Part shown: positions 51,478 through 61,319 of the stretch, one piece after another
Numbering within the stretch: position 1 is the first letter of the stretch
How the letters are laid out: every line of letters starts with the position of its first letter
Origin: Sphingobium sp. 66-54
GTDB taxonomy: Bacteria > Pseudomonadota > Alphaproteobacteria > Sphingomonadales > Sphingomonadaceae
Assembly (NCBI GenBank): GCA_001899715.1
Contig: MKWI01000006.1
Span: 310,001 to 374,000 of the forward strand
Direction: 5' to 3'
Length of the DNA stretch: 64,000 nt
Notes under the pieces: model-generated
Databases searched by the model: none
What the model was told of the DNA's origin: nothing
The model's input: the letters and a program-made list of their open reading frames with translations, nothing else
Translations under genes and position numbers: made by a program

Positions 51478-52548
51478 TCAGCCGCATTGCGCCCGATGGA
51501 GCAGCGCCTGATCGGCCAGCACCAGCGCCACCATCGCCTCGACCACCGGCACGCCGCGAATGCCCACGCATGGGTCGTGCCGGCCCCTGGTCATGATCTC
51601 GCTCGCCTCGCCGGTGCGCGTCACCGTCTCCACCGGGATGAGGATCGAGCTGGTCGGCTTGAACGCCACCCGCAGCCGGATCGGCTGGCCGGTCGCGATG
51701 CCGCCCGCGATGCCGCCGGCATGATTGGCGAGGAAGTCCGGCCGCCCGTCCGCGCCGGGGCGCATCGGGTCGGCATTCTGCTCGCCGCGCAGCCGCGCAG
51801 CCGCGAACCCCTCACCGACCTCGATGCCCTTCACCGCGTTTATGCTCATGCAGGCCGCCGCCAGTTCGCTGTCCAGCTTGGCGTAGAGCGGCGCGCCCCA
51901 GCCGGCCGGCGCGCCGGTCGCGACGCACTCGACCACCGCGCCGAGCGACGAGCCGTCCTTGCGGGCCTCGTCCACCAGTGTCTCCCAGCGCGCTGCCGCC
52001 GCAGCATCCGGGCAGAAAAAGGGATTGTTGCCGATCTCGGCTTCGTCGAAATTAGCCGGGTCGATAGCGTCGCCGCCGATTTCGCTCACATAGCCAAGGA
52101 TGCACACCTGCGGAATGACCAGCCGTGCCACCGCGCCCGCCGCCACGCGCGACGCCGTCTCGCGCGCCGAGGAACGCCCGCCGCCACGATAATCGCGGAA
52201 GCCGTATTTGGCGTCATAGGCATAATCGGCGTGGCCGGGGCGGTACGCCTTGGCAACCTCCGAATAATCCTTGGAGCGCTGGTCGACATTCTCGATCATC
52301 AGGCTGATCGGCGTGCCGGTGGTCTTGCCCTCGAACACGCCGGAGAGGATGCGCACTTCGTCCGGCTCGCGCCGCTGGGTGGTGAAGCGCGAGGTGCCGG
52401 GGCGCCGCTTGTCGAGCCAGGGCTGGATATCCGCCTCGCTCAACGCCAGCCCCGGAGGGCAGCCGTCCACCACCGCGCCGATGGCGGGGCCATGGCTCTC
52501 GCCCCAGGTGGTGAAGCGGAAGACCCGCCCGAATGTGTTGAAGCTCAT
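51478..52548 (-). CDS. aroC: Chorismate synthase
   Basis: AroC makes chorismate from EPSP with reduced FMN as the last step of the shikimate pathway. The 356-residue protein has the signatures [40 protein letters not shown] and [16 protein letters not shown], all family hallmarks. It lies between a GNAT gene and yjbQ; spacing of 3 and 6 bases suggests one transcript. Confidence 0.97.
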   Translation of the reverse strand: MSFNTFGRVFRFTTWGESHGPAIGAVVDGCPPGLALSEADIQPWLDKRRPGTSRFTTQRREPDEVRILSGVFEGKTTGTPISLMIENVDQRSKDYSEVAKAYRPGHADYAYDAKYGFRDYRGGGRSSARETASRVAAGAVARLVIPQVCILGYVSEIGGDAIDPANFDEAEIGNNPFFCPDAAAAARWETLVDEARKDGSSLGAVVECVATGAPAGWGAPLYAKLDSELAAACMSINAVKGIEVGEGFAAARLRGEQNADPMRPGADGRPDFLANHAGGIAGGIATGQPIRLRVAFKPTSSILIPVETVTRTGEASEIMTRGRHDPCVGIRGVPVVEAMVALVLADQALLHRAQCG

Positions 52549-52551
52549 GGA

Positions 52552-53100
52552 TCAGGCCAATCGTGAAAAAGCCGGTGGATGACGCGCCTCGCCCCTTTGC
52601 GGTCTCGGCGGCGCGCTGTCCAGCCCGTGGGCCATGAAGAACGGCCCGGCATAGGGGCTGGCGAAGGGCCGGGCGAGGGCCGCATCGTAGCCGAAGCGCT
52701 CATAATAGGCCGGATCGCCCAGCACGAAGGCCATGCGCACGCCCAGTGCCGCCAGCCGCTCATGTCCGGCACGGATCAGGGCAGCGGCAATACCCTGCCG
52801 GCGATGTGCAGGCAGCACGGCGACAGGCGCCAACGCGGCGGCGGACAGCGCGAGCCCATCCGCCTCCACGGCCATGCGGCTGAACAGCACATGGCCGATC
52901 AAGCCGTCTACCACCCACGCGCCAAGACCCACAAGAACGTCGCCGTCCGCTACCAGCGCACGGACCAAATCCGCCTCGCCATGATGGCCGTGGGGCGAGG
53001 CGGCGAACGCCTCGGCATGCAGCGCGGCGACCGCCTCGATCTCATCCGGCCCGGTCGGCCGGATCGCGCTGCGATCAGCTAAGCGCAATGTCCGGCGCAT
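52552..53100 (-). CDS. GNAT family N-acetyltransferase
   Basis: The 182-residue protein has the GNAT fold: the acetyl-CoA loop LPAHRRQGIAAALIRAGHER (motif A) and the downstream AYYERFGY. It belongs to the group with a C-terminal beta extension (PFASPYAGPFFMAHGLD). The substrate is unknown. It starts inside the last 26 bases of fabI and ends 3 bases before aroC. Confidence 0.88.
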   Translation of the reverse strand: MRRTLRLADRSAIRPTGPDEIEAVAALHAEAFAASPHGHHGEADLVRALVADGDVLVGLGAWVVDGLIGHVLFSRMAVEADGLALSAAALAPVAVLPAHRRQGIAAALIRAGHERLAALGVRMAFVLGDPAYYERFGYDAALARPFASPYAGPFFMAHGLDSAPPRPQRGEARHPPAFSRLA

Positions 53101-53878
53101 CCTCGGCCTTCATGCCGATGGCGTTGTAGCCGGCATCGACATGGTGGATCTCGCCGGTGACGCCAGAGGCCAGATCGGACAGCAGGTAGAGCCCCGCGCC
53201 GCCGACATCCTCGATGGTTACGTTGCGGCGCAGCGGACTGTTCAGCTCGTTCCACTTCAGGATGTAACGGAAATCGCCGATACCCGAGGCGGCGAGCGTC
53301 TTGATCGGCCCGGCCGAGACGGCGTTGACGCGGATATTCTCCGGCCCAAGATCGACCGCGAGATATCTGACGCTGGTCTCCAGCGCGGCCTTGGCGACAC
53401 CCATGACGTTGTAGTGCGGGATCACCTTCTCCGCGCCGTAATAAGTGAGCGTGAGGATCGAGCCGCCATGGCCCATCAGCGGCCGCGCCGCGCGCGTTAC
53501 GGCAACGAGGCTGTAGGCCGAGACGTTCATCGTCATCAGGAAATTGTCGAGGCTGGTGTCGACATATTTGCCGCGCAGTTCGTTCTTGTCGGAAAAGCCG
53601 ATGGCGTGGACGAGAAAGTCGATGGTCGGCCAGCGCGCGGCCAGCTCCGCGAAGCAGGCGTCGATCGAGGCCATGTCGCTCACGTCGCAGGAGAGGAGAA
53701 AGTCCGAATCCAGCTCCTCGGCGAGCGGGCGCACGCGCTTCTCCAGCGCCTCGCCTATATAGGAGAAGGCCAGCTCGGCGCCCTGCGCATGCAGTGCCTT
53801 GGCGATCCCCCAGGCGAGTGATTTATCGTTGGCAAGGCCCATGATGAGCCCCCTCTTGCCTGCCATAAGGCCAGTCAT
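53075..53878 (-). CDS. fabI: Enoyl-[acyl-carrier-protein] reductase FabI
   Basis: FabI reduces enoyl-ACP with NADH, ending each cycle of fatty-acid elongation, and is the triclosan target. The 267-residue SDR has the FabI N-terminus GLMAGKRGLIMGLANDKSLAWGIA, the LVHAIGFSDKNEL region and the active-site YNVMGVAKAAL (Tyr-x6-Lys). It overlaps the YihY gene by four bases upstream. Confidence 0.96.
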   Translation of the reverse strand: MTGLMAGKRGLIMGLANDKSLAWGIAKALHAQGAELAFSYIGEALEKRVRPLAEELDSDFLLSCDVSDMASIDACFAELAARWPTIDFLVHAIGFSDKNELRGKYVDTSLDNFLMTMNVSAYSLVAVTRAARPLMGHGGSILTLTYYGAEKVIPHYNVMGVAKAALETSVRYLAVDLGPENIRVNAVSAGPIKTLAASGIGDFRYILKWNELNSPLRRNVTIEDVGGAGLYLLSDLASGVTGEIHHVDAGYNAIGMKAEDAPDIALS

Positions 53879-54831
53879 GTCGGATGATCCTCCGTCTCTT
53901 CCGCTGGCTCCCCGTCATCGGGAAACTCGGCCAGCGCCGCATTGAGTTCGGCGCCAATTACCATGCCAAGTCCGATCACGAAGAAAAAAATGAGGGTTAT
54001 CATCGCGCCCGCCAGACCGCCATAGGTGAGGTTGTAATTGGCGAGATTGGCGAGGAAGACCGGCAGCAGCCAGGTCGTGCCGTACCACCAGAGCGCAGTG
54101 AAGAGCGCGCCCGGCCATTTGGGGAAGAGCGCCCCGCGATAACGGCTGGGAGTGAGCGCCACGAACAGGAAGTAAAGCGCGCAGAACAGGATGGCGGTCG
54201 GCACGAACCGCGTCGCCGCCAATATCCCCAGCGCGACATCGGCAAAGGGAAGGAACCGTGCGATCAGCGCCTCGGCCGTCACCAGCAGTACCTGGAGCGA
54301 GAGCGCGACCAGCGCACCGAGCACGCTCACGATGATGAGCCCCATCGCGCGCAGCCGGTAGTGCCAGAAGGGCTGGGTCGATTTCGTCCCATAGGCGCGG
54401 CGCAAGATGTCGCGGATCGTCTCGATCAGGCTGCCCACCGTCCACAGCCCGACCAGCGCGCCGATCCACAGGAGGTTGCCGGTACGCGCGGTCAGCACGT
54501 CGGTGATGGCCGGGCGCAGCACATTGGCGACACCCGGCGGCACGGTGAGCAGGAAGCCGTTGACCGCCTCCAGCCCCGCCTGCGTCTGGCCGAGCAACTG
54601 CGCGGCGGCGGCGGCGAGGATGAAGAAGGGAAAGAGCGAAACCAGCGTCAGATAAGCGAGATTGCCGGCGTGGATGAACCCGTCCGAATAGACGCCCACC
54701 GCCACGCGCCGGACCACGGTGAGCGCCCGCATGCCGATCCGGCTGCGTTCGATCTCCGCTTGCAGCCGCGCGCGCCGGTCCCTGAGCCGATGGCGCCGCG
54801 CTTCGGGCGTTTCGGGGGACGAACGGAGCAT
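53875..54831 (-). CDS. YihY/BrkB family inner-membrane protein
   Basis: The 318-residue protein has six hydrophobic segments and the family features YSDGFIHAGNLAYLTLVSLFPFFILA and VGSLIETIRDILRRAYGTKS. YihY was once called RNase BN in error; its true role is unknown. It overlaps fabI by four bases (ATGA), an arrangement suggesting co-transcription. Confidence 0.9.
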   Translation of the reverse strand: MLRSSPETPEARRHRLRDRRARLQAEIERSRIGMRALTVVRRVAVGVYSDGFIHAGNLAYLTLVSLFPFFILAAAAAQLLGQTQAGLEAVNGFLLTVPPGVANVLRPAITDVLTARTGNLLWIGALVGLWTVGSLIETIRDILRRAYGTKSTQPFWHYRLRAMGLIIVSVLGALVALSLQVLLVTAEALIARFLPFADVALGILAATRFVPTAILFCALYFLFVALTPSRYRGALFPKWPGALFTALWWYGTTWLLPVFLANLANYNLTYGGLAGAMITLIFFFVIGLGMVIGAELNAALAEFPDDGEPAEETEDHPT

Positions 54832-54888
54832 CGCCGCTACCCTAAAGGGGTTTCAGGCGTGAGGGAATCCCGCTTGCGGCGAGATCCC

Positions 54889-55911
54889 TCAGGGCTTGCG
54901 CGCGATCGTCAGCGAATAATAGCCGCAGGTCGCGTGCGCCTCGCAGTCGACGAAGCCGGCCTCGTCCAGGAGGGCCGCCAGCTCCGGCAGGGCACGTTGC
55001 TGTCCCTGCGTGCCGTAGAGCATCAGCAGGGAGAAGCTCGCCACCGTCGCCGGTCCATCGAGATTGTCGTTGACCAGCGCCTCGTGCAGCAGGATCCGCC
55101 CGCCCGGGGGCAGCGCCTCATACGCCTTGCGGGCGAGGAGCAGGCACGTCTCGTCGTTCCAGTCGTGGAACACGTTGGAGAAGAACAGCGCGTCGTAGCC
55201 GGTCGGCCAGGGTTGGCGGAACATGTCCACGGCCAGCGTATCCACCCGGTCCGCCACGCCGGCTTCGCGCACATAGTGCATCGCCGCGTCGCACATGGTG
55301 CCAAGGTCCATGATCGTGCCGCGCAGATGCGGCCAGCGCTGCGCCATGGCGATGGGGAACACCCCCGATCCGCCGCCGATGTCGAGCAGGCGTTTCACCT
55401 CCCCGAACACCGGATGCTGCGCCGCGCCGATCGCCGCCGCGCAGCTATGCGCATGCATGAATGCCGCGATGTGCCGCGCCCGCTCGGCGGGAATCTCGCC
55501 GGCCTCCCAGCCCTTGGCGTTCTCGCCGCCCTCGTGCTGCGCATCCGGCGCCAGCGCGGCGACGATCAGTTCGGTCGAGGGCGTCGCCTGACGGAAGCCC
55601 GCAAGCAGCGCCCCCCAATAGAAATCGCTGGTCTTGACCAGATAATGCCGGCTCACCGGCGTCAGCCCATAGCGCCCCTCCCGCCGCACCAGCAGCCCCA
55701 GCGCGCACAGCAGGCTGTTGACGATGCCCAGCGCGCGGGCGTTGACGTTGCAGCGCCCGGCCAGCGCTTCCACCGCCAACGGCCCATCCGCCAGCGCATC
55801 GAACAGGCCGACCTCGTCTGCCGCCAGCATCGTCGGCAGATTATGATAGCTCAGCCATGCGTCCCAGACCTGCCGATCATCGACCGGCGGCGACAGATAT
55901 TGTCCCTTCAC
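54889..55911 (-). CDS. O-methyltransferase (two-domain, COMT/CrtF-like)
   Basis: The 340-residue enzyme has an N-terminal winged-helix dimerisation domain and a C-terminal SAM domain: LLDIGGGSGVFPIAMAQRWP (motif I) and FFSNVFHDWNDETCLLLARK, which has the catalytic His of small-molecule O-methyltransferases. I start at GTG 55911, since AGGAGAGG lies just before; a longer frame from 55968 is less likely. The substrate may be a carotenoid or quinone-like phenol; the sequence does not say. Confidence 0.87.
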   Translation of the reverse strand: MKGQYLSPPVDDRQVWDAWLSYHNLPTMLAADEVGLFDALADGPLAVEALAGRCNVNARALGIVNSLLCALGLLVRREGRYGLTPVSRHYLVKTSDFYWGALLAGFRQATPSTELIVAALAPDAQHEGGENAKGWEAGEIPAERARHIAAFMHAHSCAAAIGAAQHPVFGEVKRLLDIGGGSGVFPIAMAQRWPHLRGTIMDLGTMCDAAMHYVREAGVADRVDTLAVDMFRQPWPTGYDALFFSNVFHDWNDETCLLLARKAYEALPPGGRILLHEALVNDNLDGPATVASFSLLMLYGTQGQQRALPELAALLDEAGFVDCEAHATCGYYSLTIARKP

Positions 55912-56026
55912 ATGCCCTCTCCTCGATCGAGCCTGCGGGTCCGCTTCTCCGGCGGCCGGGCCCAGCATGGGTTATAGGGGAAGCTGCGGCGCTGTCACGG
56001 GGCATGCTGCGGCTGGTGAGTCCGCC

Positions 56027-56956
56027 TCAAACGCCCAGATTGCTCCGCAGCGGCCGCATATCCTGCCAGCCTTCGACGAAGCTCTTCAGCGCGGCATCGT
56101 CGCCGGGCACGTCGATGAGCAAGGTGACGAGCTGGTCGCCGCGCCCGCCGCGCTTGCGGGTGAAACCCTTGCCCTTGAGGCGCAGCGTCTGGCCCGAGCG
56201 GGCGCCCGCCGGCACCGCCAGCATCACCGGCCCATCGACGGTGGGCACCTTGACCCGTCCGCCGGCCACCGCCTCGTTGAGGCTGATCGGCAGGTCGAGC
56301 CGCACATCGTCGCCGTCGCGCGTGTAGAAAGGATGCGCCGCCACTTCGATGGTGACGATGGCGTCGCCCGCACCGCCGGGGCCGGGCTGACCCTTGCCGC
56401 CGAGCTTCATCTGCGTGCCGCTCTCCACGCCGGCGGGCAGCTTGAGGTCGATCGTCTTGCCGTCCGCCAGCGTGATGCGCTGCGGCGCCAGCGTCGCGGC
56501 ATCGACGAAGGGGACGGAGAGGCGATAGCTGACATTGGCGCCGCGCTGGGGCGGCGGCGCACCGCGTCCGCCGAACCCGCCGAAACCCCCGCTGCGCCGG
56601 CCGCCGCCGAACAGCCCTTCGAAGATATCGCCGAAATCCGCGCCGCCGGCGTTGAACTCGAACCCGTCCGGCCCCGCGCCCGTGCCGGCATAGCCATGCC
56701 CGCCAGCCTGTCCGTAGCCGAAGGGGTGGGTCGGGTTGCCGTCCGCGTCGATCTCGCCGCGGTCATACTGCGCCCGCTTGTCCTTGTCGGAGAGCAGGTC
56801 GTAGGCGCGCGTTACCTCGCTGAAGCGCTCGCCCGCCTTGGGATTGTCCTTGTTCCGGTCCGGGTGAAGCTGCTTGGCGAGCTTGCGATAGGCAGACTTG
56901 ATCGCCGCCTCGTCCGCTCCACGCGGCACCCCCAGCAAAGAATAAGGATCAGCCAT
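56027..56956 (-). CDS. J-domain cochaperone (DnaJ C-terminal type, CbpA-like)
   Basis: The 309-residue protein has an N-terminal J domain ([23 protein letters not shown] at residues 31-33), a glycine/phenylalanine-rich linker, and the DnaJ C-terminal substrate domains, without a zinc finger. It should stimulate DnaK ATPase like CbpA. It stands alone near the pdxH cluster. Confidence 0.92.
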   Translation of the reverse strand: MADPYSLLGVPRGADEAAIKSAYRKLAKQLHPDRNKDNPKAGERFSEVTRAYDLLSDKDKRAQYDRGEIDADGNPTHPFGYGQAGGHGYAGTGAGPDGFEFNAGGADFGDIFEGLFGGGRRSGGFGGFGGRGAPPPQRGANVSYRLSVPFVDAATLAPQRITLADGKTIDLKLPAGVESGTQMKLGGKGQPGPGGAGDAIVTIEVAAHPFYTRDGDDVRLDLPISLNEAVAGGRVKVPTVDGPVMLAVPAGARSGQTLRLKGKGFTRKRGGRGDQLVTLLIDVPGDDAALKSFVEGWQDMRPLRSNLGV

Positions 56957-57041
56957 GCCCCGTTGTCACCATCTGTTGGCGGCGCGCCCGCGCCGTGGCC
57001 TTCATCTGGCCATTCTGGCGCGCCGCCGCAAGTGTCTGCGG

Positions 57042-57755
57042 CTAACGGCTGGCGACGCGGCCTTCGGATGGCTCGGGGAAATGCGCGAACAAGGCGGCCG
57101 CGAGGCGCCCGGCGATGGCCTGGTCGGTCCACTTGGCATCGCCCTCGCGCGTGGCGATCTCGGCGCGGCCTTCCCACAGCGCCTTGCCGGTCGCCCGGTC
57201 GCGCAAGCGCGCCTCCAGCCGGGTGGAGACGAGCGCCTTCTTCGGCTTGCTGAGGTCGACGGCGATGGCCATGCCAGTCATCGTGCCGCGATTGGAGACA
57301 CCCATCATCGCTTCGCCGCTCACCGGCTTGCGCTTGGCCTCCTGCGGCACCAGCATTTCGCGGACGATGCGCAGCTCGGCCACCTGCCCGCCATCGGGGT
57401 CGGGCGTGGTCGTATCGTAGCCGGCCTTGACGAGTTGATCGACCACCGCCGCCTCGTAATATGCGCGCTCGCCCGGCGCCTGCGCGTCACCGCCCTCCTC
57501 CGGCGCCGCGACCACCGCAATCGGGCCATGGCCAAGCGCATCGCCGGCATCGTCCGCCACAAAATGCGCCGTATCGACCCGCCCTTCACGGCTGTCCTGT
57601 GCAGTGTTGCGCGGTTGCGCGCGCGAGGCACCCCAGCCCCCATACGCGGAGGAGCCCCAACCGGGGCGCCCCCAGCCGGGCTGGGCAAGAGCCGGCGCGG
57701 CCGAGGCAAGCGCGGCGATCAGCATGGCGGTGGCGGTCAGGCGGCAAACGGACAT
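57042..57755 (-). CDS. Hypothetical secreted protein (DUF4136-like region possible)
   Basis: The 237-residue protein has a signal peptide ([22 protein letters not shown]), a glycine/tryptophan-rich stretch ([17 protein letters not shown]) and a soluble domain with [20 protein letters not shown], an arrangement seen in small secreted lipoprotein-like families. The start ATG 57755 follows AAGGAG. I have no firm family. It is divergent from pdxH. Confidence 0.75.
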   Translation of the reverse strand: MSVCRLTATAMLIAALASAAPALAQPGWGRPGWGSSAYGGWGASRAQPRNTAQDSREGRVDTAHFVADDAGDALGHGPIAVVAAPEEGGDAQAPGERAYYEAAVVDQLVKAGYDTTTPDPDGGQVAELRIVREMLVPQEAKRKPVSGEAMMGVSNRGTMTGMAIAVDLSKPKKALVSTRLEARLRDRATGKALWEGRAEIATREGDAKWTDQAIAGRLAAALFAHFPEPSEGRVASR

Positions 57756-57878
57756 GGCGGCTCCTTCGGCATGGGTTTGATGCCACCCCACGCCCGCTTA
57801 GGCTCGTGGGCCTTGCCCGCGCATGAACGGCGGGTCCGGCGGTTCCGTGCGCGGCGAAAATGGTCTAGAGGAGCCGCC

Positions 57879-58499
57879 ATGACCACCCCGACCGATAGCA
57901 TCCCGCCCGCCACCACGACCACCGGCGATCCCTTCGCCCTGTTCGACACGTGGTTCGCGCAGGCCCGCGCCAGCGAGCCTCATGACGCCAACGCCGTGGC
58001 GCTCGCCACGGCGGACGCGCGCGGCCGCCCCTCGGTGCGCATGGTGCTGCTCAAGGGGCACGGGCCGGACGGGTTCATTTTCTACACCAATTTCGAGGGC
58101 CGCAAGGCGGGCGAGCTCCTCGCCAATCCGCACGCCGCCCTGCTGTTCCACTGGAAGTCGCTGCGCCGGCAGATCCGCATCGAGGGGCCGGTGAGCCGCG
58201 TCGACGATGCCACGGCGGACGCCTATTTCGCCACCCGCTCGCGCGATTCGCAGCTCGGCGCATGGGCGTCCGACCAGTCGCGCCCACTCGCCGACCGCGC
58301 GACTTTCGAGGCGCGCTTCGCTGAGGTCGTCGCCCGCTACGAGGGCCAGCCGGTGCCGCGCCCGCCGCACTGGTCCGGCTTCCGCGTGACGCCCCAACGC
58401 ATCGAGTTCTGGCTGGACCGCGCCCACCGCCTGCACGAGCGCACCGTCTATGAGGCGGACGGCGCGGGCGGCTGGCGCTCGGGCATGCTGTTCCCGTGA
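57879..58499 (+). CDS. pdxH: Pyridoxamine 5'-phosphate oxidase
   Basis: PdxH makes pyridoxal phosphate (vitamin B6) with FMN. The 206-residue protein has [20 protein letters not shown], the phosphate/FMN segment [20 protein letters not shown] and the C-terminal [20 protein letters not shown], all diagnostic. AGAGGAG precedes the ATG; the upstream open frame is an artefact. The stop overlaps the next gene by four bases. Confidence 0.95.
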   Translation: MTTPTDSIPPATTTTGDPFALFDTWFAQARASEPHDANAVALATADARGRPSVRMVLLKGHGPDGFIFYTNFEGRKAGELLANPHAALLFHWKSLRRQIRIEGPVSRVDDATADAYFATRSRDSQLGAWASDQSRPLADRATFEARFAEVVARYEGQPVPRPPHWSGFRVTPQRIEFWLDRAHRLHERTVYEADGAGGWRSGMLFP

Positions 58500-59479
58500 C
58501 CCCGCCGCTAGCGCATGGGGATCGTCTGGCGCTGGCCGGCACGCTCAATCGCCGCGCCGCCATCGCCAGCGTCTGCGTCGCGCTGATCCTCTCCGCGCTC
58601 AAGAGCTACGCCGTCTGGCGCACCGGGTCGATCGCCATGCTCGGGTCGCTGGCGGATACCGGGCTGGATCTGGTCGCCAGCCTCGTCACGCTCGTCGCGG
58701 TGCGGGTCGCCGCGCACCCTGCCGATCATCACCACCGCTTCGGCCACGGCAAGGCGGAGGCGCTCGCCGCCTTGTTCCAGGTCTCGCTCATCAGCGTCGC
58801 CGCGCTCGGCATCATCGTGCGCTCGGCGCAGCGCGTCAGCGACGGGAGCGAGCCGACCGCGATCGAATATGGCGTCGGCGTCTCGCTGGTCGCCATGGTA
58901 CTGACGGTCGTGCTGGTCGCCTATCAGGCGCGCATCGTCCGGTTGACCGGCTCGGTCGCGATCAACGCGGACAATCTCCATTACCGCAGCGATCTGGCGC
59001 TCAACGCCTCGGTGATCGCGGCGCTGCTGCTCGAATCGCTGCTCCACCTGCACGGCGCGGATGCGCTGTTCGGTCTCGCCATCGGCGTCTGGCTGATGCT
59101 CAGCGCATGGCGCACCGCCACCCATGCCATCGGCCAGCTCATGGACAAGGAATGGCCGCTGGAGAAGCGCGAGCGCTTCCTCGCCGCCGCCGCCGGCCAT
59201 CCGGGCCGCGATCCCGGCTTCAGGGGCATCCACGATCTGCGCACGCGCAGCAGCGGCGCGCATGATTTCGCGCAGTTCCACATCTGGGTCGATCCCGCCA
59301 TGACCGTGGCGCAGGCGCACACCGTCATGGAAGCGCTGGAGGCGCGGCTGCACGCGGCCTTCCCCGGCGTGGAACTGCTCATCCACACCGACCCGGTCGG
59401 GCAGGTGGACAGCGACGACCCCATCGCCGAGCGCAATGTGCTCGCCGACCTCAAGACCGCACAGGAGCCCCGGCCATGA
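58496..59479 (+). CDS. Cation diffusion facilitator family transporter
   Basis: The 327-residue protein is a CDF (FieF/ZitB-like) divalent-metal efflux pump. Six helices occupy residues 20-220; the metal-site motif [16 protein letters not shown] and a second site [13 protein letters not shown] are visible. A cytoplasmic domain with [18 protein letters not shown] follows. The start is GTG at 58496, overlapping pdxH, and its stop overlaps the PhzF gene. Confidence 0.92.
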   Translation: MTPPLAHGDRLALAGTLNRRAAIASVCVALILSALKSYAVWRTGSIAMLGSLADTGLDLVASLVTLVAVRVAAHPADHHHRFGHGKAEALAALFQVSLISVAALGIIVRSAQRVSDGSEPTAIEYGVGVSLVAMVLTVVLVAYQARIVRLTGSVAINADNLHYRSDLALNASVIAALLLESLLHLHGADALFGLAIGVWLMLSAWRTATHAIGQLMDKEWPLEKRERFLAAAAGHPGRDPGFRGIHDLRTRSSGAHDFAQFHIWVDPAMTVAQAHTVMEALEARLHAAFPGVELLIHTDPVGQVDSDDPIAERNVLADLKTAQEPRP

Positions 59480-60270
59480 CGGACCTCCCCTTCACCCAGG
59501 TCGACGCCTTCGCGCACGCGCCGTTCACCGGCAATCCGGCGGCGGTGATGCCGCTCGACGTCTGGCTGCCGGATGTCGTGCTGCAAGCCATCGCGCAGGA
59601 GAACAACCTCGCCGAGACCGCCTTCACCGTGCCGCTGCCCGAGGGGGCCGGGGCGGACTACGAACTGCGCTGGTTCACGCCGACAGTCGAGGTCGCGCTG
59701 TGCGGCCACGCCACGCTGGCCAGCGGCCACGTGCTGATGGGCGGGGATCGCGATGCCGTCCACTTTCGCACCCGCCGGGCCGGCGACCTCGTCGTGCGCC
59801 GCGCGGACGATGGCTATGCGCTCGATCTCCCGGCATGGACGATGGAGCCAGCCGACCGCACCGAGATCGCCGCGCTGCTCGGCAACCCCGCACCGGTCGA
59901 GACACGCTGGCGCGAGGGCGGCTATCTGCTGTTCGTCTATGCCGATGAGGCTGCCGTCCGCGCCCTCGCGCCCGATTTCCCCGCGCTTGCCCGCGCAGGC
60001 AATGTGCTCACCATCGCCACCGCGCCGGGCGGAGAGACCGACATCGTCAGCCGCGTCTTCGCCCCCGCCGCCGGCATCGACGAAGACCCCGTCACCGGCT
60101 CGGCCCACTGCCTGCTCACGCCCTATTGGGCAGCCCGCCTCGGCCGCGACCGCTTCACCGCCTATCAGGCCAGCGCGCGCGGCGGTTCTATCGGCTGCCG
60201 GCTGGACGGCGACCGCGCCATCCTCTCCGGCCAGTGCCGCACAGTGATCGAGGGGCGGTTTCGGGTGTAG
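59476..60270 (+). CDS. PhzF family isomerase
   Basis: The 264-residue protein has the PhzF fold: FTQVDAFAHAPFTGNPAAVM, ENNLAETAFT (catalytic Glu region), LRWFTPTVEVALCGHATLAS and DPVTGSAHCLLTPYWAARLG. PhzF in phenazine producers isomerises an aminocyclohexadiene; outside such clusters the substrate is unknown. There are no phenazine genes here. The start overlaps the CDF stop as ATGA. Confidence 0.93.
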   Translation: MTDLPFTQVDAFAHAPFTGNPAAVMPLDVWLPDVVLQAIAQENNLAETAFTVPLPEGAGADYELRWFTPTVEVALCGHATLASGHVLMGGDRDAVHFRTRRAGDLVVRRADDGYALDLPAWTMEPADRTEIAALLGNPAPVETRWREGGYLLFVYADEAAVRALAPDFPALARAGNVLTIATAPGGETDIVSRVFAPAAGIDEDPVTGSAHCLLTPYWAARLGRDRFTAYQASARGGSIGCRLDGDRAILSGQCRTVIEGRFRV

Positions 60271-60336
60271 AAGCCGACCGTAATATGGATCATGTAACCG
60301 ATACCCGCCATTTACCATTGTTAGCTATACAGAGGC

Positions 60337-60666
60337 ATGCCTCGGGACAGCAGCCCTCGACAGCATCGCAAGACATCTGCCCTCAACCTGTTGATAGGGG
60401 CTGGCATCGTGGGTGCCGCTGTCGGAATTGGCTCCATTGGGCCCACTTCTCAAGGGCATGGCAGCATGGCGGTCGTCATGCAGGACATGAGTGCCGCCAG
60501 TGGCATTGCTCGACGCAGGGCGCCACAAGCGGGGGATCACTGGAATGGGTGTAAAGATGCACGTGCAGCCGGTACGGCCCCTATCTATCGAGGTGAACCG
60601 GGTTATCGCAGCGGGATGGACGGCGATGGCGACGGAATCGCCTGCGAACCTTATTACGGCCCATAG
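60337..60666 (+). CDS. Excalibur calcium-binding domain protein
   Basis: The 109-residue protein has an N-terminal hydrophobic segment (LNLLIGAGIVGAAVGIGSIG) and a C-terminal excalibur domain: WNGCKDARAAGTAPIYRGEP and DGDGDGIACEPY, with the calcium-loop DxDxDG and two Cys. It is probably surface-exposed or periplasmic. It stands alone; AGAGGC lies before the ATG. Confidence 0.85.
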   Translation: MPRDSSPRQHRKTSALNLLIGAGIVGAAVGIGSIGPTSQGHGSMAVVMQDMSAASGIARRRAPQAGDHWNGCKDARAAGTAPIYRGEPGYRSGMDGDGDGIACEPYYGP

Positions 60667-60716
60667 GCAGTTCTAGCGCACCTCAGCCAAAAACCTCAGT
60701 CCCCGCTCCCCTACAC

Positions 60717-61226
60717 TCACTGCGCCAGCCAGTCGGCCAGCGCCTGCGGCGTCATGTGCCGGGCGTCGGCGAGCGCGAAGAGATGGTCGCGGTTCAGCAG
60801 CTTGTTGCTCTTGGGATCGACCACCAGCAGCGCCGGCACACCCTTGAGGCTGGTCACGCCATAGGGCCGCACGACCTGCGCGTTCTTATCGAAATGGCCG
60901 ACATCGACCATGACCAGCACATAATGTTTGTCGATGAATGCGCGGACCTCCGGCAAGTGCAGCACGCCCGCCAGCACGCGGCAATCGGGGCACCAGTTGC
61001 CGCCCAGATCGAGGAGCAGCTTCTTGCCCTCCTTCGCCGCGCGCGCCTTGGCGGCGGCGACTTGCCGGTCGGCATTGGCCTTCTCGTCATAGGGGAGCGG
61101 CAGCGGCTGGGGCAGCTTGTCGAGGCTGGAAACGGACACGCGCGGCGCACGGACAGCGCCCGCCTGCGTCGCGACCGCGCACAGCGCCAGCGCGGCAAGG
61201 GCATTCAGAAGGAACCGGGGGGTCAT
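60717..61226 (-). CDS. Periplasmic thioredoxin-like protein
   Basis: The 169-residue protein has a signal peptide (RFLLNALAALALCAVATQAG-A) and a thioredoxin domain with GNWCPDCRVLAGVLHL (CxxC). A disulfide-reductase or chaperone role in the periplasm fits. The partner is unknown. It is convergent with the excalibur gene. GGAGTG precedes the ATG. Confidence 0.87.
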   Translation of the reverse strand: MTPRFLLNALAALALCAVATQAGAVRAPRVSVSSLDKLPQPLPLPYDEKANADRQVAAAKARAAKEGKKLLLDLGGNWCPDCRVLAGVLHLPEVRAFIDKHYVLVMVDVGHFDKNAQVVRPYGVTSLKGVPALLVVDPKSNKLLNRDHLFALADARHMTPQALADWLAQ

Positions 61227-61319
61227 CGCACACTCCTGGTCGATAATGTCTGCATCTTACCGCCCCGCGCTCCACTGGAAAACGGAGACATTCTTTAGCC
61301 CCGCAAAGTCACCCGATGC